Source: Chryseobacterium sp. Leaf394 (GTDB lineage Bacteria > Bacteroidota > Bacteroidia > Flavobacteriales > Weeksellaceae). From it: a DNA stretch of 49,120 bases. The notes beneath the pieces are model-generated. The model ran no database searches. It had not been told where the DNA came from and was given only the letters and a program-made list of their open reading frames with translations. The DNA is taken from the NCBI RefSeq assembly GCF_001424105.1, contig NZ_LMQH01000011.1:223945-273064 (forward strand). The letters are read 5' to 3'. Shown here piece by piece: positions 31,466 to 39,350 of the stretch. Both the position numbers and the translations under genes were made by a program. Position 1 is the stretch's first letter, and each line of letters opens with the position of its first letter.

Positions 31466-32570
31466 ATTGAAATTTCATCAAAATTATTTTCCCGATCCTA
31501 AAGGGAGTAATTTTGATGAAATTTTCCGAACATGCTCGCTACAAGCATAGCTTATGTGAACCTCATTATCTATGTTTTTCAGTCTTAAATTTGATACTTT
31601 TGATTAAATTTTAAAAACATTTTTCCACCCTTTAGGGTCGGGGAAAAGAAAAATGTTTTTAAAATTAATGATGGCTTGTTCAAAAAATACAATTTTCTTT
31701 AAATTGTATAGTCTGATAATTCATCATAAAAATTTCATCAAAATTATTTCGCTGCCCCTAAAGGGAGTAATTTTGATGAAATTTTCCGAACATGTTCGCT
31801 ACAAGCATATCTTATGTGAACCTCACTACCTATGTTTTAAGTCTTAAATTTGATTAAATTTTAAAAACATTTTTCCACCCTTTAGGGTCGGGGAAAAGAA
31901 AAATGTTTTTTAAATTAATGATGGCTTGTTCAAAAAATACAATTTCTTTGAATTGTACAGTGTGATAATTCATCATCAAAATTTCATCAAAATTATTTCT
32001 CCGACCCTAAAGGGAGTAATTCTGATGAAATTTTCCGAACATGTTCGCTACAAGCATAGCTTATGTGAACCTCATTACCTATGTTTTTCAGTCTTAAAGT
32101 TGATACTTTTGATTAAATTTTAAAAACATTTTTCCACCCTTTAGGGTGGGGGAAAAGAAAAATGTTTTTAGAATTAATGATGGCCTGTTCAAAAAATACA
32201 ATTTCTTTGAATTGTGCAGTATGATAATTCATCATCAAAATTTCATCAAAATTATTTCCCCGACCCTAAAGGGAGTAATTTTGATGGAATTTTCAGAACA
32301 TTTTTGCTACAAGCATAGCTTATGTGAACTTTATTAGATTGTTCTTTCAGTCTTAGAAATGGTAATTTTGATTAAATTTTAAAAACATTTTTCCACCCTT
32401 TAGGGTCGGGGGAAAAGAAAAATGTTTTTAAAATTAATGATGGCTTGTTCAAAAAATACAATTTCTTTGAATTGTAAAGTGTGATAATTCATCATCAAAA
32501 TTTCATCAAAATTATTTTCCCCGACCCTAAAGGGAATAAGTTTGATGAAATTTTACAGAGTAATTTTTAG
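31466..32570 (+). repeat. Tandem array of about 255-bp units, each with two hairpins
   Basis: The units are A (31466-31610, lacks hairpin 1), B (31611-31860), C (31861-32119), D (32120-32378) and E (32379 to about 32570, truncated). Hairpin 1 has arms TAAAAACATTTTTC and GAAAAATGTTTTTA (31612/31648, 31862/31898, 32121/32157, 32380/32417). Hairpin 2 has arms TTCATCAAAATTA and TAATTTTGATGAA (31474/31508, 31734/31768, 31983/32017, 32242/32276, 32502/32537). Loop 1 contains CCACCCTTTAGGGTCGGGG and loop 2 contains CCCCGACCCTAAAGGGAG, complementary to each other. A small third stem, ACAATT...AATTGT, lies between them. Arms are better kept than the linkers. Confidence 0.9.
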
Positions 32571-32579
32571 CAGCTTGTC

Positions 32580-32644
32580 TGTCGTTCCGTAGGAATCTAA
32601 ACTGCAGTATTTTAACGATGTTGAGATTCCTCCGGAATGACAAA
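32580..32644. repeat. REP-like inverted repeat, family 1 copy B
   Basis: TGTCGTTCCGTAGGAATCT and AGATTCCTCCGGAATGACA are near-perfect arms; the inner CTAAACT and TTGAG blocks match the copy at 27372-27435, while the middle 20 bases differ. It sits just where unit E of the tandem array breaks off, suggesting insertion into the array. Confidence 0.85.
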
Positions 32645-32690
32645 GTGACTGTTGAATGCAATGAGTAAAAAATACACCGTCCTTTTAAAT

Positions 32691-32766
32691 AAGTTTTTCC
32701 ACCCTTTAGCTTCGGAAAAAGAAAAATGTTTTTAGAATCTATAATAATCTGTTCAAAAATAACAAA
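32691..32766. repeat. Decayed fragment of the 255-bp array unit
   Basis: TTTTTCCACCCTTTAGCTTCGG, GAAAAATGTTTTTAGAATC and TAATCTGTTCAAAAATAAC match the start of units B-E (hairpin 1 plus the following GGCTTGTTCAAAAAATAC block) with several changes. It probably continued the array before the REP-like copy and other sequence came between. Confidence 0.7.
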
Positions 32767-32823
32767 GCAGAAACCCAAAGATTTCTGCCTTGTAAAAAAA
32801 TACTGTTAAAATAGCTCACTTCA

Positions 32824-32858
32824 ACTCCCTTTCTTTCGGAGAGGGCTGGGGAGAGGAC
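32824..32858. repeat. GC-richer CTCCCTTT...GGGGAGAGGA repeat at the DUF5686 3' end
   Basis: CTCCCTTTCTTTCGGAGAGGG can fold into a stem, and CTGGGGAGAGGAC follows. It lies immediately after the DUF5686 stop and could work as a transcription stop, but lacks a T-run on the minus strand. Similar strings are frequent between flavobacterial genes as I remember them. Confidence 0.5.
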
Positions 32859-32859
32859 T

Positions 32860-35316
32860 TTAATTCAAGAAATTAAATTTCAGTTTAATTCCAAAATTCT
32901 CCTTAAACTCTGACGTCTGGTAATGCCCGAGTCTGTAAGAAAATCCAAGCCCGAAACTTCTTCCTAAGAACCGGTTCCAAAGTACGCCGACTTCCTGATA
33001 ATTGTGGTCGAGAACCTGAAAATTGAACTGGTGATCCTGCGGATTTTTGAAGGCGCCGATGGCCGACTGATATTCCAGTTCGATGTTGGAATATCTTGTT
33101 CCAATGGTTTGAAATCTGAAAGGCAGATACTGTGTTATTTTAAATCCTACAAATTTATCGGCGAAGAAAGTTCCGGCAGGCATCGTGGTAAAACCTAAAT
33201 TCGATGGTGTGTTAATGTTGGAATACCATTCGTTCGGGTTGGCATCTCTGTGACCTGCAATTTCAAAATTCTTCCAGATCGGTGCGGTTCCCGAAGAAAT
33301 TCCACCGAATAATTTGACATTGGTATAACCCAGTTTTGTTCTGAACTGATGCACAAACATCGCATCCAGTCTGTGATAATCCAGATCACCGCCTAAAGCA
33401 TTGAAGCCTTTTTCAAAATTCATGTAAACCTGCGGGAAGCCTTTTTCGAAGGTAAATTTTCCGCTTGGCGTCATGATGTTTTTGTCATTTGGTGAATATT
33501 TCAGGGAAAGCGTGGCGCTGGTATTGTCAAAACTGCTTCCGAGATTCTGATACTGATAGCCGAACAGTGCATTCTGTTTTTCTTTATTCAGAGCGATCTT
33601 CATGCTTAATGAATTCGAAAGATCGTAAGAATAGTACGCGCCCCATTTTTGATTGCGGTAAAAATTGGCATTGTGAAGATCGAGATTATTGTCTGCCAGA
33701 TTCATCATCATGTCCCACATATTATTGCTGAAACGCCCTGGAGCAAAGACATCATCCACATAATCAACTCTGAAAACAGAAGTTCTTTTCTGCGACAGTT
33801 TTACATCAACTCCCAAACCGTATTTCCACCGGTGATCCTTAAATCCGTAACCGAAATAGCCGTCCGGAGAAATGGTTTTGCTGAATTTTTCGTTCAGTTT
33901 TACGCCGGCTCCCAACCGCAGTCCCTGATATTTGTCGTAGCTGAAAAATTTCGTCAGATCAAAATCGATTACTTTGTAGCGCAGATTTCCACGCAACAAC
34001 TGGGTCAGGAAGCTGAGTTTCTTTTCAAAATCGTGCTTTTCCACAAACTTATCCAGAGTGGCGTAGGTCGAACTTTCCCTTGTGGTCAGGCTGTCTGTGC
34101 GGTATCTGTCGAGAAGGCTGCCGTCGGAATTCTGCATTTCAAGAGAATAGCCTTTAAACTCATTGGCTTTCTGCTCCTTATTCAGTTCAAAATCGAAGAA
34201 ACGGTTTTTCACATACAGATAATTTCCAAAAGTTCTGGAATTGTATTTTGCTTTTTCACCTGCTTTGATGCTGTCTTTTTTGGAAGTGTCAAAAGACTGG
34301 TCGCCCATTTTAAGCCTGATATCTTCATAGTCGAGAAACCATTTTCCGTTGATGGGTTTCCAGACGGAGACAATGTTTCCGGCATTTGCTTTTTTGTTGA
34401 CGCTTTCAAATTTTTTAAGAGCATACGTTTCTTTATCAATAAAAATATTTCCGTTGAATTTTCGCGGGTTCTGCTTTTTCTTATCTGTGATTTCCTTGAA
34501 TTTAATCACATACGTATCCCGCCCGTCAATCTGAATCGTGTCTGAAAGAAAGAAGTAAAAAAGCTGTCTGTTCTCCGGCTTCAGCTGTCGCGGCGTGCGG
34601 TTTAAATTCGAAATATTAATCGCCAGCGCTTCGTAGATCGGATTTTTAAAACCCGACATTCTGTTATCTAAAATATTGGTTTTCTCGCCAAACTTTTGCG
34701 AGTATTTGTACTCGGTTGCTTTCTCCCAGAGAAACATCTGTGATTCCTGAGAAGCCTCTATAAATTCTTCGCCAATCAGCGAATCTTTGATCTCTTTCGG
34801 TTTCATTTTAAGATCCTTCTTTTCCACTTTTGAAAGGGAATCTTTTCTCACGGAAAGAAAGCTTTTGTAGATGTCAACAGAATCTTTATCTACGTCGATT
34901 GAGAATTTGGTGTACGATTTAAAATCATAGGAATTCAGAGACTTCGGCGAGTTTTCTTTTTCTCTTTTGTTCACTTCATCCAGAATTTTCAGCGCTCTGT
35001 CATCGCTTTTGCTGGAAATCACGATTTTATCGATATTCTGCATTTTTTCAGAAAGCGGATTCAGAAATACTTCCGCATTTTTTTTGACATCAGCTGTGGC
35101 ATCTTCAAAATTATTGGCGATGATTTCCACCTTTTTGCATTTGGTTTTAAAAGACAGAATCCCGTGAATATTAGTCTTCCCCAAAAGCGCATCGTCACAG
35201 TAAACGGCAGCATTGGCAACAGGTTGATTATTTTTTTTACTCATCACCTTCAGCTGATTCTGGCTGAAATAAAAGACACTGAAAAACACAAAGAGAGCGG
35301 ATAAAAGTTTATTCAT
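32860..35316 (-). CDS. DUF5686 outer-membrane protein with carboxypeptidase-regulatory-like domain
   Basis: 818 residues. A signal peptide (MNKLLSALFVFFSVFYFSQ) is followed by a carboxypeptidase-regulatory-like beta domain (about 20-90: LKVMSKKNNQPVANAAVYCD, then LGKTNIHGILSFKTKC). The DUF5686 region begins around 105 (ALKILDEVNKREKENSPKSL), with conserved blocks such as YDFKSYTKF and VIKFKEI. The C-terminal 350 residues look like a beta-barrel, ending in a short strand (FGIKLKFNFLN). It is probably an outer-membrane protein of the family that resembles TonB-receptor accessory proteins; the function is unknown. A paralogue starts at 251 on the same strand. Confidence 0.88.
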   Translation of the reverse strand: MNKLLSALFVFFSVFYFSQNQLKVMSKKNNQPVANAAVYCDDALLGKTNIHGILSFKTKCKKVEIIANNFEDATADVKKNAEVFLNPLSEKMQNIDKIVISSKSDDRALKILDEVNKREKENSPKSLNSYDFKSYTKFSIDVDKDSVDIYKSFLSVRKDSLSKVEKKDLKMKPKEIKDSLIGEEFIEASQESQMFLWEKATEYKYSQKFGEKTNILDNRMSGFKNPIYEALAINISNLNRTPRQLKPENRQLFYFFLSDTIQIDGRDTYVIKFKEITDKKKQNPRKFNGNIFIDKETYALKKFESVNKKANAGNIVSVWKPINGKWFLDYEDIRLKMGDQSFDTSKKDSIKAGEKAKYNSRTFGNYLYVKNRFFDFELNKEQKANEFKGYSLEMQNSDGSLLDRYRTDSLTTRESSTYATLDKFVEKHDFEKKLSFLTQLLRGNLRYKVIDFDLTKFFSYDKYQGLRLGAGVKLNEKFSKTISPDGYFGYGFKDHRWKYGLGVDVKLSQKRTSVFRVDYVDDVFAPGRFSNNMWDMMMNLADNNLDLHNANFYRNQKWGAYYSYDLSNSLSMKIALNKEKQNALFGYQYQNLGSSFDNTSATLSLKYSPNDKNIMTPSGKFTFEKGFPQVYMNFEKGFNALGGDLDYHRLDAMFVHQFRTKLGYTNVKLFGGISSGTAPIWKNFEIAGHRDANPNEWYSNINTPSNLGFTTMPAGTFFADKFVGFKITQYLPFRFQTIGTRYSNIELEYQSAIGAFKNPQDHQFNFQVLDHNYQEVGVLWNRFLGRSFGLGFSYRLGHYQTSEFKENFGIKLKFNFLN

Positions 35317-35335
35317 TGAAGTTGTATTGATGCAG

Positions 35336-35366
35336 CAAAACTATTGATTAGCCTGAAACAAAACTA
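35336..35366 (-). promoter_or_regulatory. Two TAGTTTTG promoter elements upstream of the DUF5686 gene
   Basis: On the minus strand TAGTTTTG occurs at 35366-35359 and again at 35343-35336, 23 bases apart. Both match the flavobacterial TAnnTTTG -7 consensus. The nearer one is 20 bases before the ATG; the farther one could supply the TTTG of a -33 element at slightly short spacing. This suggests one compact promoter or two alternative starts. Confidence 0.4.
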
Positions 35367-35581
35367 CATGCAGAAATATAATCTTTTGTTAAAAGTGTAA
35401 CTGTCTGTATATCGCTTGAATACGGCTGATTATTTGTTTTTAAATTCTCGGGGTGTGGATTAATGGGTGTTTATTTAAGAGATTTTAAGGGTTATGCAGC
35501 TAACTTTAAACTAGAAATGAAAATGTTGTAGTGAAATTATGATATTTTTTTCATTTATGTTTGAAATAAAATTGTTTTAAG

Positions 35582-35614
35582 TTGAATATTTACTTATTTT
35601 TAAAATATATTTTG
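35582..35614 (+). promoter_or_regulatory. Candidate promoter of the Hachiman-type operon
   Basis: TTG (35582-35584) and TATATTTTG (35606-35614) are 21 bases apart, fitting the flavobacterial -33/-7 layout, although the -7 element has one extra base relative to TAnnTTTG. It lies about 53 bases before the ATG at 35667. The surrounding sequence is so AT-rich that chance matches are likely. Confidence 0.3.
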
Positions 35615-35666
35615 ATTATTTATGCAATCAAGCAATAATAATGTTAATAGATATTAAACTACATCC

Positions 35667-36365
35667 ATGAAAATAACTAAAGTTGATAATGCTGGTCTTG
35701 ATAAAATTCCCGTTGGAGGATGTTGTGAAATAAATTGTTTACATATTGTAATCAAAGACTTCAGACCAATCGTGGAGGAGTTTGAAAAATATATTTCTGA
35801 TACAAGTTGGATAAGCGCCCTTGACGAACTTTCTCAAAAAACGTTTAAAGCAACTACACAGAAAACAATTGATAAAATTGTGAATGAAATAATTGCGAAA
35901 ATTTCTTCAGATGTAAATACTGATATTGGAGAATTTATTATTTCTTATGCTGCACAACAAGCCTTAGAAATTGAACATTCACATACATTAATTCCTTTAG
36001 CTGAGCTGCTTAAAGAAAAAATAAGTGGCAATCCTGGATTTGATTATCACTCTGTAAGTAAAAATAGTTATTTGGTTTTTGGTGAGGCCAAATTTAGTTT
36101 AGATTCTACTCCTCGGGCACTTGCTTTAGAACAGATTGTAAGATTTATTGGAGATAGAGATAATTCTGAATTATTATGGTTACAGCCGTTTTTGGACGAC
36201 AATACAAAAAAAAATGTTATTGATGATAAAAAAGGTTATGCGGCCGCTTTTTCTCATAATAACGCCAATATTATTACTACACTTAATAATGCATTGGATT
36301 CTGATCCAGTAAAAGAAATTATAAAATTCAACGAACTTTATCTAATTGCAGTAGAACTATGTTAA
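35667..36365 (+). CDS. hamA: HamA-like (DUF1837) nuclease subunit of a Hachiman-type anti-phage system
   Basis: 232 residues. The pattern DIGEFIISYAAQ (E89), HTLIPLAELLKEKISGNPGF, D126 in FDYHSV and the strand YLVFGEAKFSLD with E140-A-K142 is that of DUF1837/HamA. These proteins have a PD-(D/E)xK nuclease-like core (D126, E140, K142 here). In described Hachiman (and the related E. coli AbpAB) systems HamA is the effector nuclease held by the helicase HamB and released to degrade DNA upon phage attack. The gene overlaps the helicase gene by 7 bases, as expected for such a pair. Composition is much more AT-rich than flanking genes, a sign of transfer. Assignment rests on motif pattern, length and partner. 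Confidence 0.78.
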   Translation: MKITKVDNAGLDKIPVGGCCEINCLHIVIKDFRPIVEEFEKYISDTSWISALDELSQKTFKATTQKTIDKIVNEIIAKISSDVNTDIGEFIISYAAQQALEIEHSHTLIPLAELLKEKISGNPGFDYHSVSKNSYLVFGEAKFSLDSTPRALALEQIVRFIGDRDNSELLWLQPFLDDNTKKNVIDDKKGYAAAFSHNNANIITTLNNALDSDPVKEIIKFNELYLIAVELC

Positions 36366-38698
36366 GCAAAATAATTTTTAATGAAAAAATTGACGATGAG
36401 TTAATTAGTGAAATTCTTTTTGATTTTCATAAGAATGGTCCTGTTAATAATAACCATTTGGAAACATTATCTTACCTTAAAAAGTTTAATTCTAAATCTT
36501 TTAAAGTATATGAATCAAAATTGATGTTTTTGATGGGACTGTTTTATAAAACAAAAGAGCCAAGCTCATTTTTAGAAACAATTTACAACGCGTATTCTGA
36601 TACAATAATTAGTGATACTGGGCATAATTTTACACCAGTTCAAGCTGACGCATATCTCTCAATAAAGAAATATACAAACTTTTCATTCTCCGCACCCACC
36701 AGTGCGGGAAAATCATTTTTGTTTCAAGAGTTGATTAAAGAAACTAAAGGGGATATTATAATTATTTTACCTTCCCGAGCACTAATATCTGAATATTTGA
36801 TTAAAATTAAGAAGCTTGTTTCAAAAGAAACATTGGTTCTGCAATTTATTGAGGTAGTTAATATTAAAAGAGCCAAAAATAGGATTTATATTATTACTCC
36901 TGAAAGAGCTGAAGAATTATTTAAAAATATAGAAAAGCTTAATTTAGAACTAATTCTGCTCGATGAGGCACAGATTTCTGAAGAAGGAATTAGGGGAATG
37001 AAATTCGATTCCTTAGTAAGACGTATTGATAAGAAATTAAACAATATCAAAAAAGTATTTACTCATCCATTTATTCTTAATCCTGAAGCTCAATTTCAAA
37101 AACATAATATAACTAACAACATAGATTCTGAAATATATGATCAAAAAACTGTAGGCAAAATATATATTGAACATTCAAAAGGAAAATTCAAGTATTTTTC
37201 ACCATTTCAAGATGTGATAGGTGGTGAAAATCTTGAAACTGATATAGTGAAAGATATTATTAGAAACGATGGCACTGCTCTAATATATATATCAAAATCA
37301 AAGATATATGAGAGTAGTTTTATTGAATCATATTATGATTATATAGAGTTATGTCCTGAAATTACAAGTACAGAGAGCTTGAAATATATTGAAAAACTTG
37401 AAGAATTTTTAGGAACAAAAAATGATACAGAGAAGAATTCAATGTTAATATTTTTAATGAGAAGGGGAATAGTTATACATCATGGTTCCATCCCATTAAA
37501 AGCAAGATTAATAATTGAAGATTTTGTTAATGGACGACACGCAAAGGTTTGTTTTTCAACATCCACATTAATTCAAGGAATTAACATGCCATTTGATATT
37601 GTGTGGATTGATAACTTTACTTTTAGCGGTAATGAAGATCAAAAAACATTAAATTTAAAAAATTTAATTGGCAGAGCAGGAAGAGTAACACAAGAGGACA
37701 ATCATTTTGATTATGGATATGTATTAATCGAGAGTAAAAATAAAAAATTATTTACTTCAAGATTAAATAAAGAGTCCTCAATTTCACCGACTTCAATTCT
37801 TGATAACAAAACAGATTTAAATAATGAAGATTTTATTGATATTGTTGAGGCAATTAAAAATGATACTTTCGATTCTGAGCTTCAATTAACGGAAAGTCAA
37901 ATATCGCGGATAGAAAAATCTGATTTAGATACTGAAATATCATTTATTTTAGATAATTTTTTAAACGAGGATCGACCTTTGACAGTTAAGGAGTATTATA
38001 TACTAAAGGAATCCAAAAGAAAAAGAATAAAAAAGGCTTTTGAAAATATGTATACTGCACATCTACGAAGAGCCGAACTAACAAAGGGTGAAAAAAATGT
38101 TTTAAGCACCTCAATTCCTATTCTGCTCTGGCAAATCCAGGGTAAGTCTTTTGCAGAAATAATTTCTCTTAGACATGCTTTTTTATCAGAAAAAGATTTT
38201 AGAAGAAAATTAAACAGAAGATTAAGAAATAAAGAAATATCAGTAACAAATTATAATAAGCAATTATCTGAGAAGAAAGTAAGATTTTCTTGTATTGCAG
38301 AAGCTCTTCCAAACAAAGGATTTAAGATCGCAGTTCCATTGTTTAAAAGAAATACTAGTGTTGTGGATTTAGAATTTGACAAAATAATTTATGATACATA
38401 CGACTACATTGACAAAGTTCTGTCGCTGTCTGTAAAAGATCCTATTTCAAGTGCATTAATACTTTATTTTAGGAAATCTAATGACGTTCGAGCACTTATT
38501 TTGAGTAATTACATTAAATATGGAACTAATGATCCAACAGAAATTTGGCTCTTGAAATATGGATTCAGTTTTGAAGAGATAGAAATTTTGATTGATCATA
38601 TTGAAAAAATTGACGAAAACGAGATTTTATTTAAAAGTTCTGTAACAGAATTTATTTCCGATATAGATAATTATATGTTAATTGAAAGATATTTGTAA
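36359..38698 (+). CDS. hamB: HamB-like superfamily 2 helicase of a Hachiman-type system
   Basis: 779 residues. Helicase motifs: Q-motif-like PVQADAYLSIKKYTNF, motif I APTSAGKSFLF (K118), Ia LPSRALISEYL, II LILLDEAQ (D202-Q205), IV-V FSTSTLIQGINMPFD, VI NLIGRAGRV (R439, R442). The layout is that of Ski2/Lhr-like DEAD/DEAH helicases. The long C-terminal region (about 480-779) is Lys/Glu-rich, helical and without recognised domain; in HamB this part contacts HamA. Length and gene order (hamA then hamB, overlapping) fit Hachiman. Expected role: an ATP-driven DNA sensor that restrains or unleashes the nuclease. No third gene follows on the same strand. Confidence 0.8.
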   Translation: MLSKIIFNEKIDDELISEILFDFHKNGPVNNNHLETLSYLKKFNSKSFKVYESKLMFLMGLFYKTKEPSSFLETIYNAYSDTIISDTGHNFTPVQADAYLSIKKYTNFSFSAPTSAGKSFLFQELIKETKGDIIIILPSRALISEYLIKIKKLVSKETLVLQFIEVVNIKRAKNRIYIITPERAEELFKNIEKLNLELILLDEAQISEEGIRGMKFDSLVRRIDKKLNNIKKVFTHPFILNPEAQFQKHNITNNIDSEIYDQKTVGKIYIEHSKGKFKYFSPFQDVIGGENLETDIVKDIIRNDGTALIYISKSKIYESSFIESYYDYIELCPEITSTESLKYIEKLEEFLGTKNDTEKNSMLIFLMRRGIVIHHGSIPLKARLIIEDFVNGRHAKVCFSTSTLIQGINMPFDIVWIDNFTFSGNEDQKTLNLKNLIGRAGRVTQEDNHFDYGYVLIESKNKKLFTSRLNKESSISPTSILDNKTDLNNEDFIDIVEAIKNDTFDSELQLTESQISRIEKSDLDTEISFILDNFLNEDRPLTVKEYYILKESKRKRIKKAFENMYTAHLRRAELTKGEKNVLSTSIPILLWQIQGKSFAEIISLRHAFLSEKDFRRKLNRRLRNKEISVTNYNKQLSEKKVRFSCIAEALPNKGFKIAVPLFKRNTSVVDLEFDKIIYDTYDYIDKVLSLSVKDPISSALILYFRKSNDVRALILSNYIKYGTNDPTEIWLLKYGFSFEEIEILIDHIEKIDENEILFKSSVTEFISDIDNYMLIERYL

Positions 38699-38810
38699 AT
38701 TATCCTGCCACTCATCGTTTCTCCAGCGCTTCCTCTCGCTAGGCACGAATCCTTTCGTGTGGTGCAGTGATTAATAAAAATCTTGCCGCTAACAAGGTTT
38801 TTTTGTTTCA
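38699..38810. other. GC-richer structured segment just after hamB
   Basis: The stretch after the hamB stop changes abruptly from AT-rich to CCTGCCACTCATCG, CCAGCGCTTCCTCTCGCTAGG and CACGAATCCTTTCGTG, the last being a 6-bp stem. CTTGCCGCTAACAAGGTTTTTTT (38784-38806) is a weak terminator-like hairpin with a T-run and may end the hamAB transcript. The rest may be a dispersed repeat or the scar of the insertion that brought the defence genes. Confidence 0.4.
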
Positions 38811-38899
38811 AAAATTCATTTCCAAAATTCCGTAGATCTCCTAACATACCACTTCCAAAATCTTCCTTACCTTTGCCGGAAATTTTTAAACATAACAAA

Positions 38900-39319
38900 A
38901 TGATCAAAAAAGTATTCACCATTTTATTTTTTGGGGCAATGGGTATTTTCGGTACTCAGTTGAAGGCGCAAACCATCGAGGAAATTAAGCAGAAGCAGGA
39001 ACTTTTTAAAATCTATTCTCAGTTGCTTGACAGAAGTATGGATCTTGCAAAAGAAAGACAGAACAACGTAAAACTGGAAGCTCAGGTGAATTCCCTGAAC
39101 AAAAAATCGGATAAGAAAACTGATAAATTCACGTCTTCAGACCCACAAACCACATCGGCAGATGCAAAGAAAACAGCAAAACTGCTGAAGGAAACCGAAG
39201 CTGCCAACCGCGACCTCGCCAAAAGCAACAGCAAAATAAAAAGCATTGAAGCTCAGATGGCAACCATCGTCAGCAAAATGGAAAAATACAATTATGTGGT
39301 TGAGATTAAGAATAAGTAA
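38900..39319 (+). CDS. Small secreted coiled-coil protein, function unknown
   Basis: 139 residues from the ATG at 38900 (MIKKVFTILFFGAMGIFGTQLKAQ), a good signal peptide. Extending the frame upstream to 38783 uses a TTG and runs through non-coding-looking sequence, so it is rejected. The mature part is a nearly continuous charged helix (EEIKQKQELFKIYSQLLDRS; AAKRDLAKSNSKIKS-like pattern near the end) with a Ser/Thr/Lys-rich break (DKKTDKFTSSDPQTTSADAK). It is probably a periplasmic or outer-membrane-associated coiled coil. Composition is like the chromosome rather than the adjacent defence genes. A terminator follows directly. Confidence 0.8.
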   Translation: MIKKVFTILFFGAMGIFGTQLKAQTIEEIKQKQELFKIYSQLLDRSMDLAKERQNNVKLEAQVNSLNKKSDKKTDKFTSSDPQTTSADAKKTAKLLKETEAANRDLAKSNSKIKSIEAQMATIVSKMEKYNYVVEIKNK

Positions 39320-39320
39320 A

Positions 39321-39349
39321 AAAAAACTCCGATAACTTCGGAGTTTTTT
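39321..39349 (+). terminator. Rho-independent terminator
   Basis: AAAAAACTCCGA (39321-39332) pairs with TCGGAGTTTTTT (39338-39349) around a short loop, directly after the coiled-coil gene. Confidence 0.88.
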
Positions 39350-39350
39350 T

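Larger units (their letters stand above)
30955..32859. other. 1.9-kb gene-poor repeat region
   Basis: No credible protein gene is seen. In order it holds the putative PhoX promoter, a short G-rich low-complexity stretch (about 31100-31180), a 21-bp minisatellite, a tandem array of about 255-bp units with paired hairpins, a REP-like copy, a decayed fragment of the array unit and a GC-richer repeat at the DUF5686 end. The open frames that cross it simply follow the repeats. Confidence 0.8.
35317..35666. other. AT-rich divergent intergenic region before the Hachiman-type genes
   Basis: 350 bases separating DUF5686 (minus) from the defence genes (plus). Apart from the promoter elements listed separately I see no repeat, integrase site or small gene. 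Base composition becomes clearly more AT-rich from about 35500 onward, matching the defence genes rather than the chromosomal neighbours. Confidence 0.55.

Noticed and set aside
31230..31550. Open frame of 106 aa with LIASTK heptads (plus) and 73 aa with HLVEAIK heptads (minus, 31196-31417)
   Set aside because: Both use GTG/TTG starts with no ribosome-binding site, and the frames exist only because 21 is a multiple of 3. Kept as a repeat, not a gene.
31653..32337. Three 63-65-aa open frames with similar sequence (IIHHKNFIKIIS..LKGVILMKFSEH)
   Set aside because: They are translations of successive units of the hairpin array; no consistent start and non-synonymous drift.
31466..32570. CRISPR array
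   Set aside because: Units are about 255 bp with internal hairpins, no short repeats separated by unique spacers, and no cas genes nearby.
32580..32644. Terminator for a gene in the repeat region
   Set aside because: No gene precedes it, there is no T-run, and the same sequence recurs at 27372-27435, so it is an interspersed repeat.
33649..34545. 298-aa open frame antisense to the DUF5686 gene
   Set aside because: It lies wholly opposite a well-supported coding gene, has no family features and reflects the codon pattern of the other strand.
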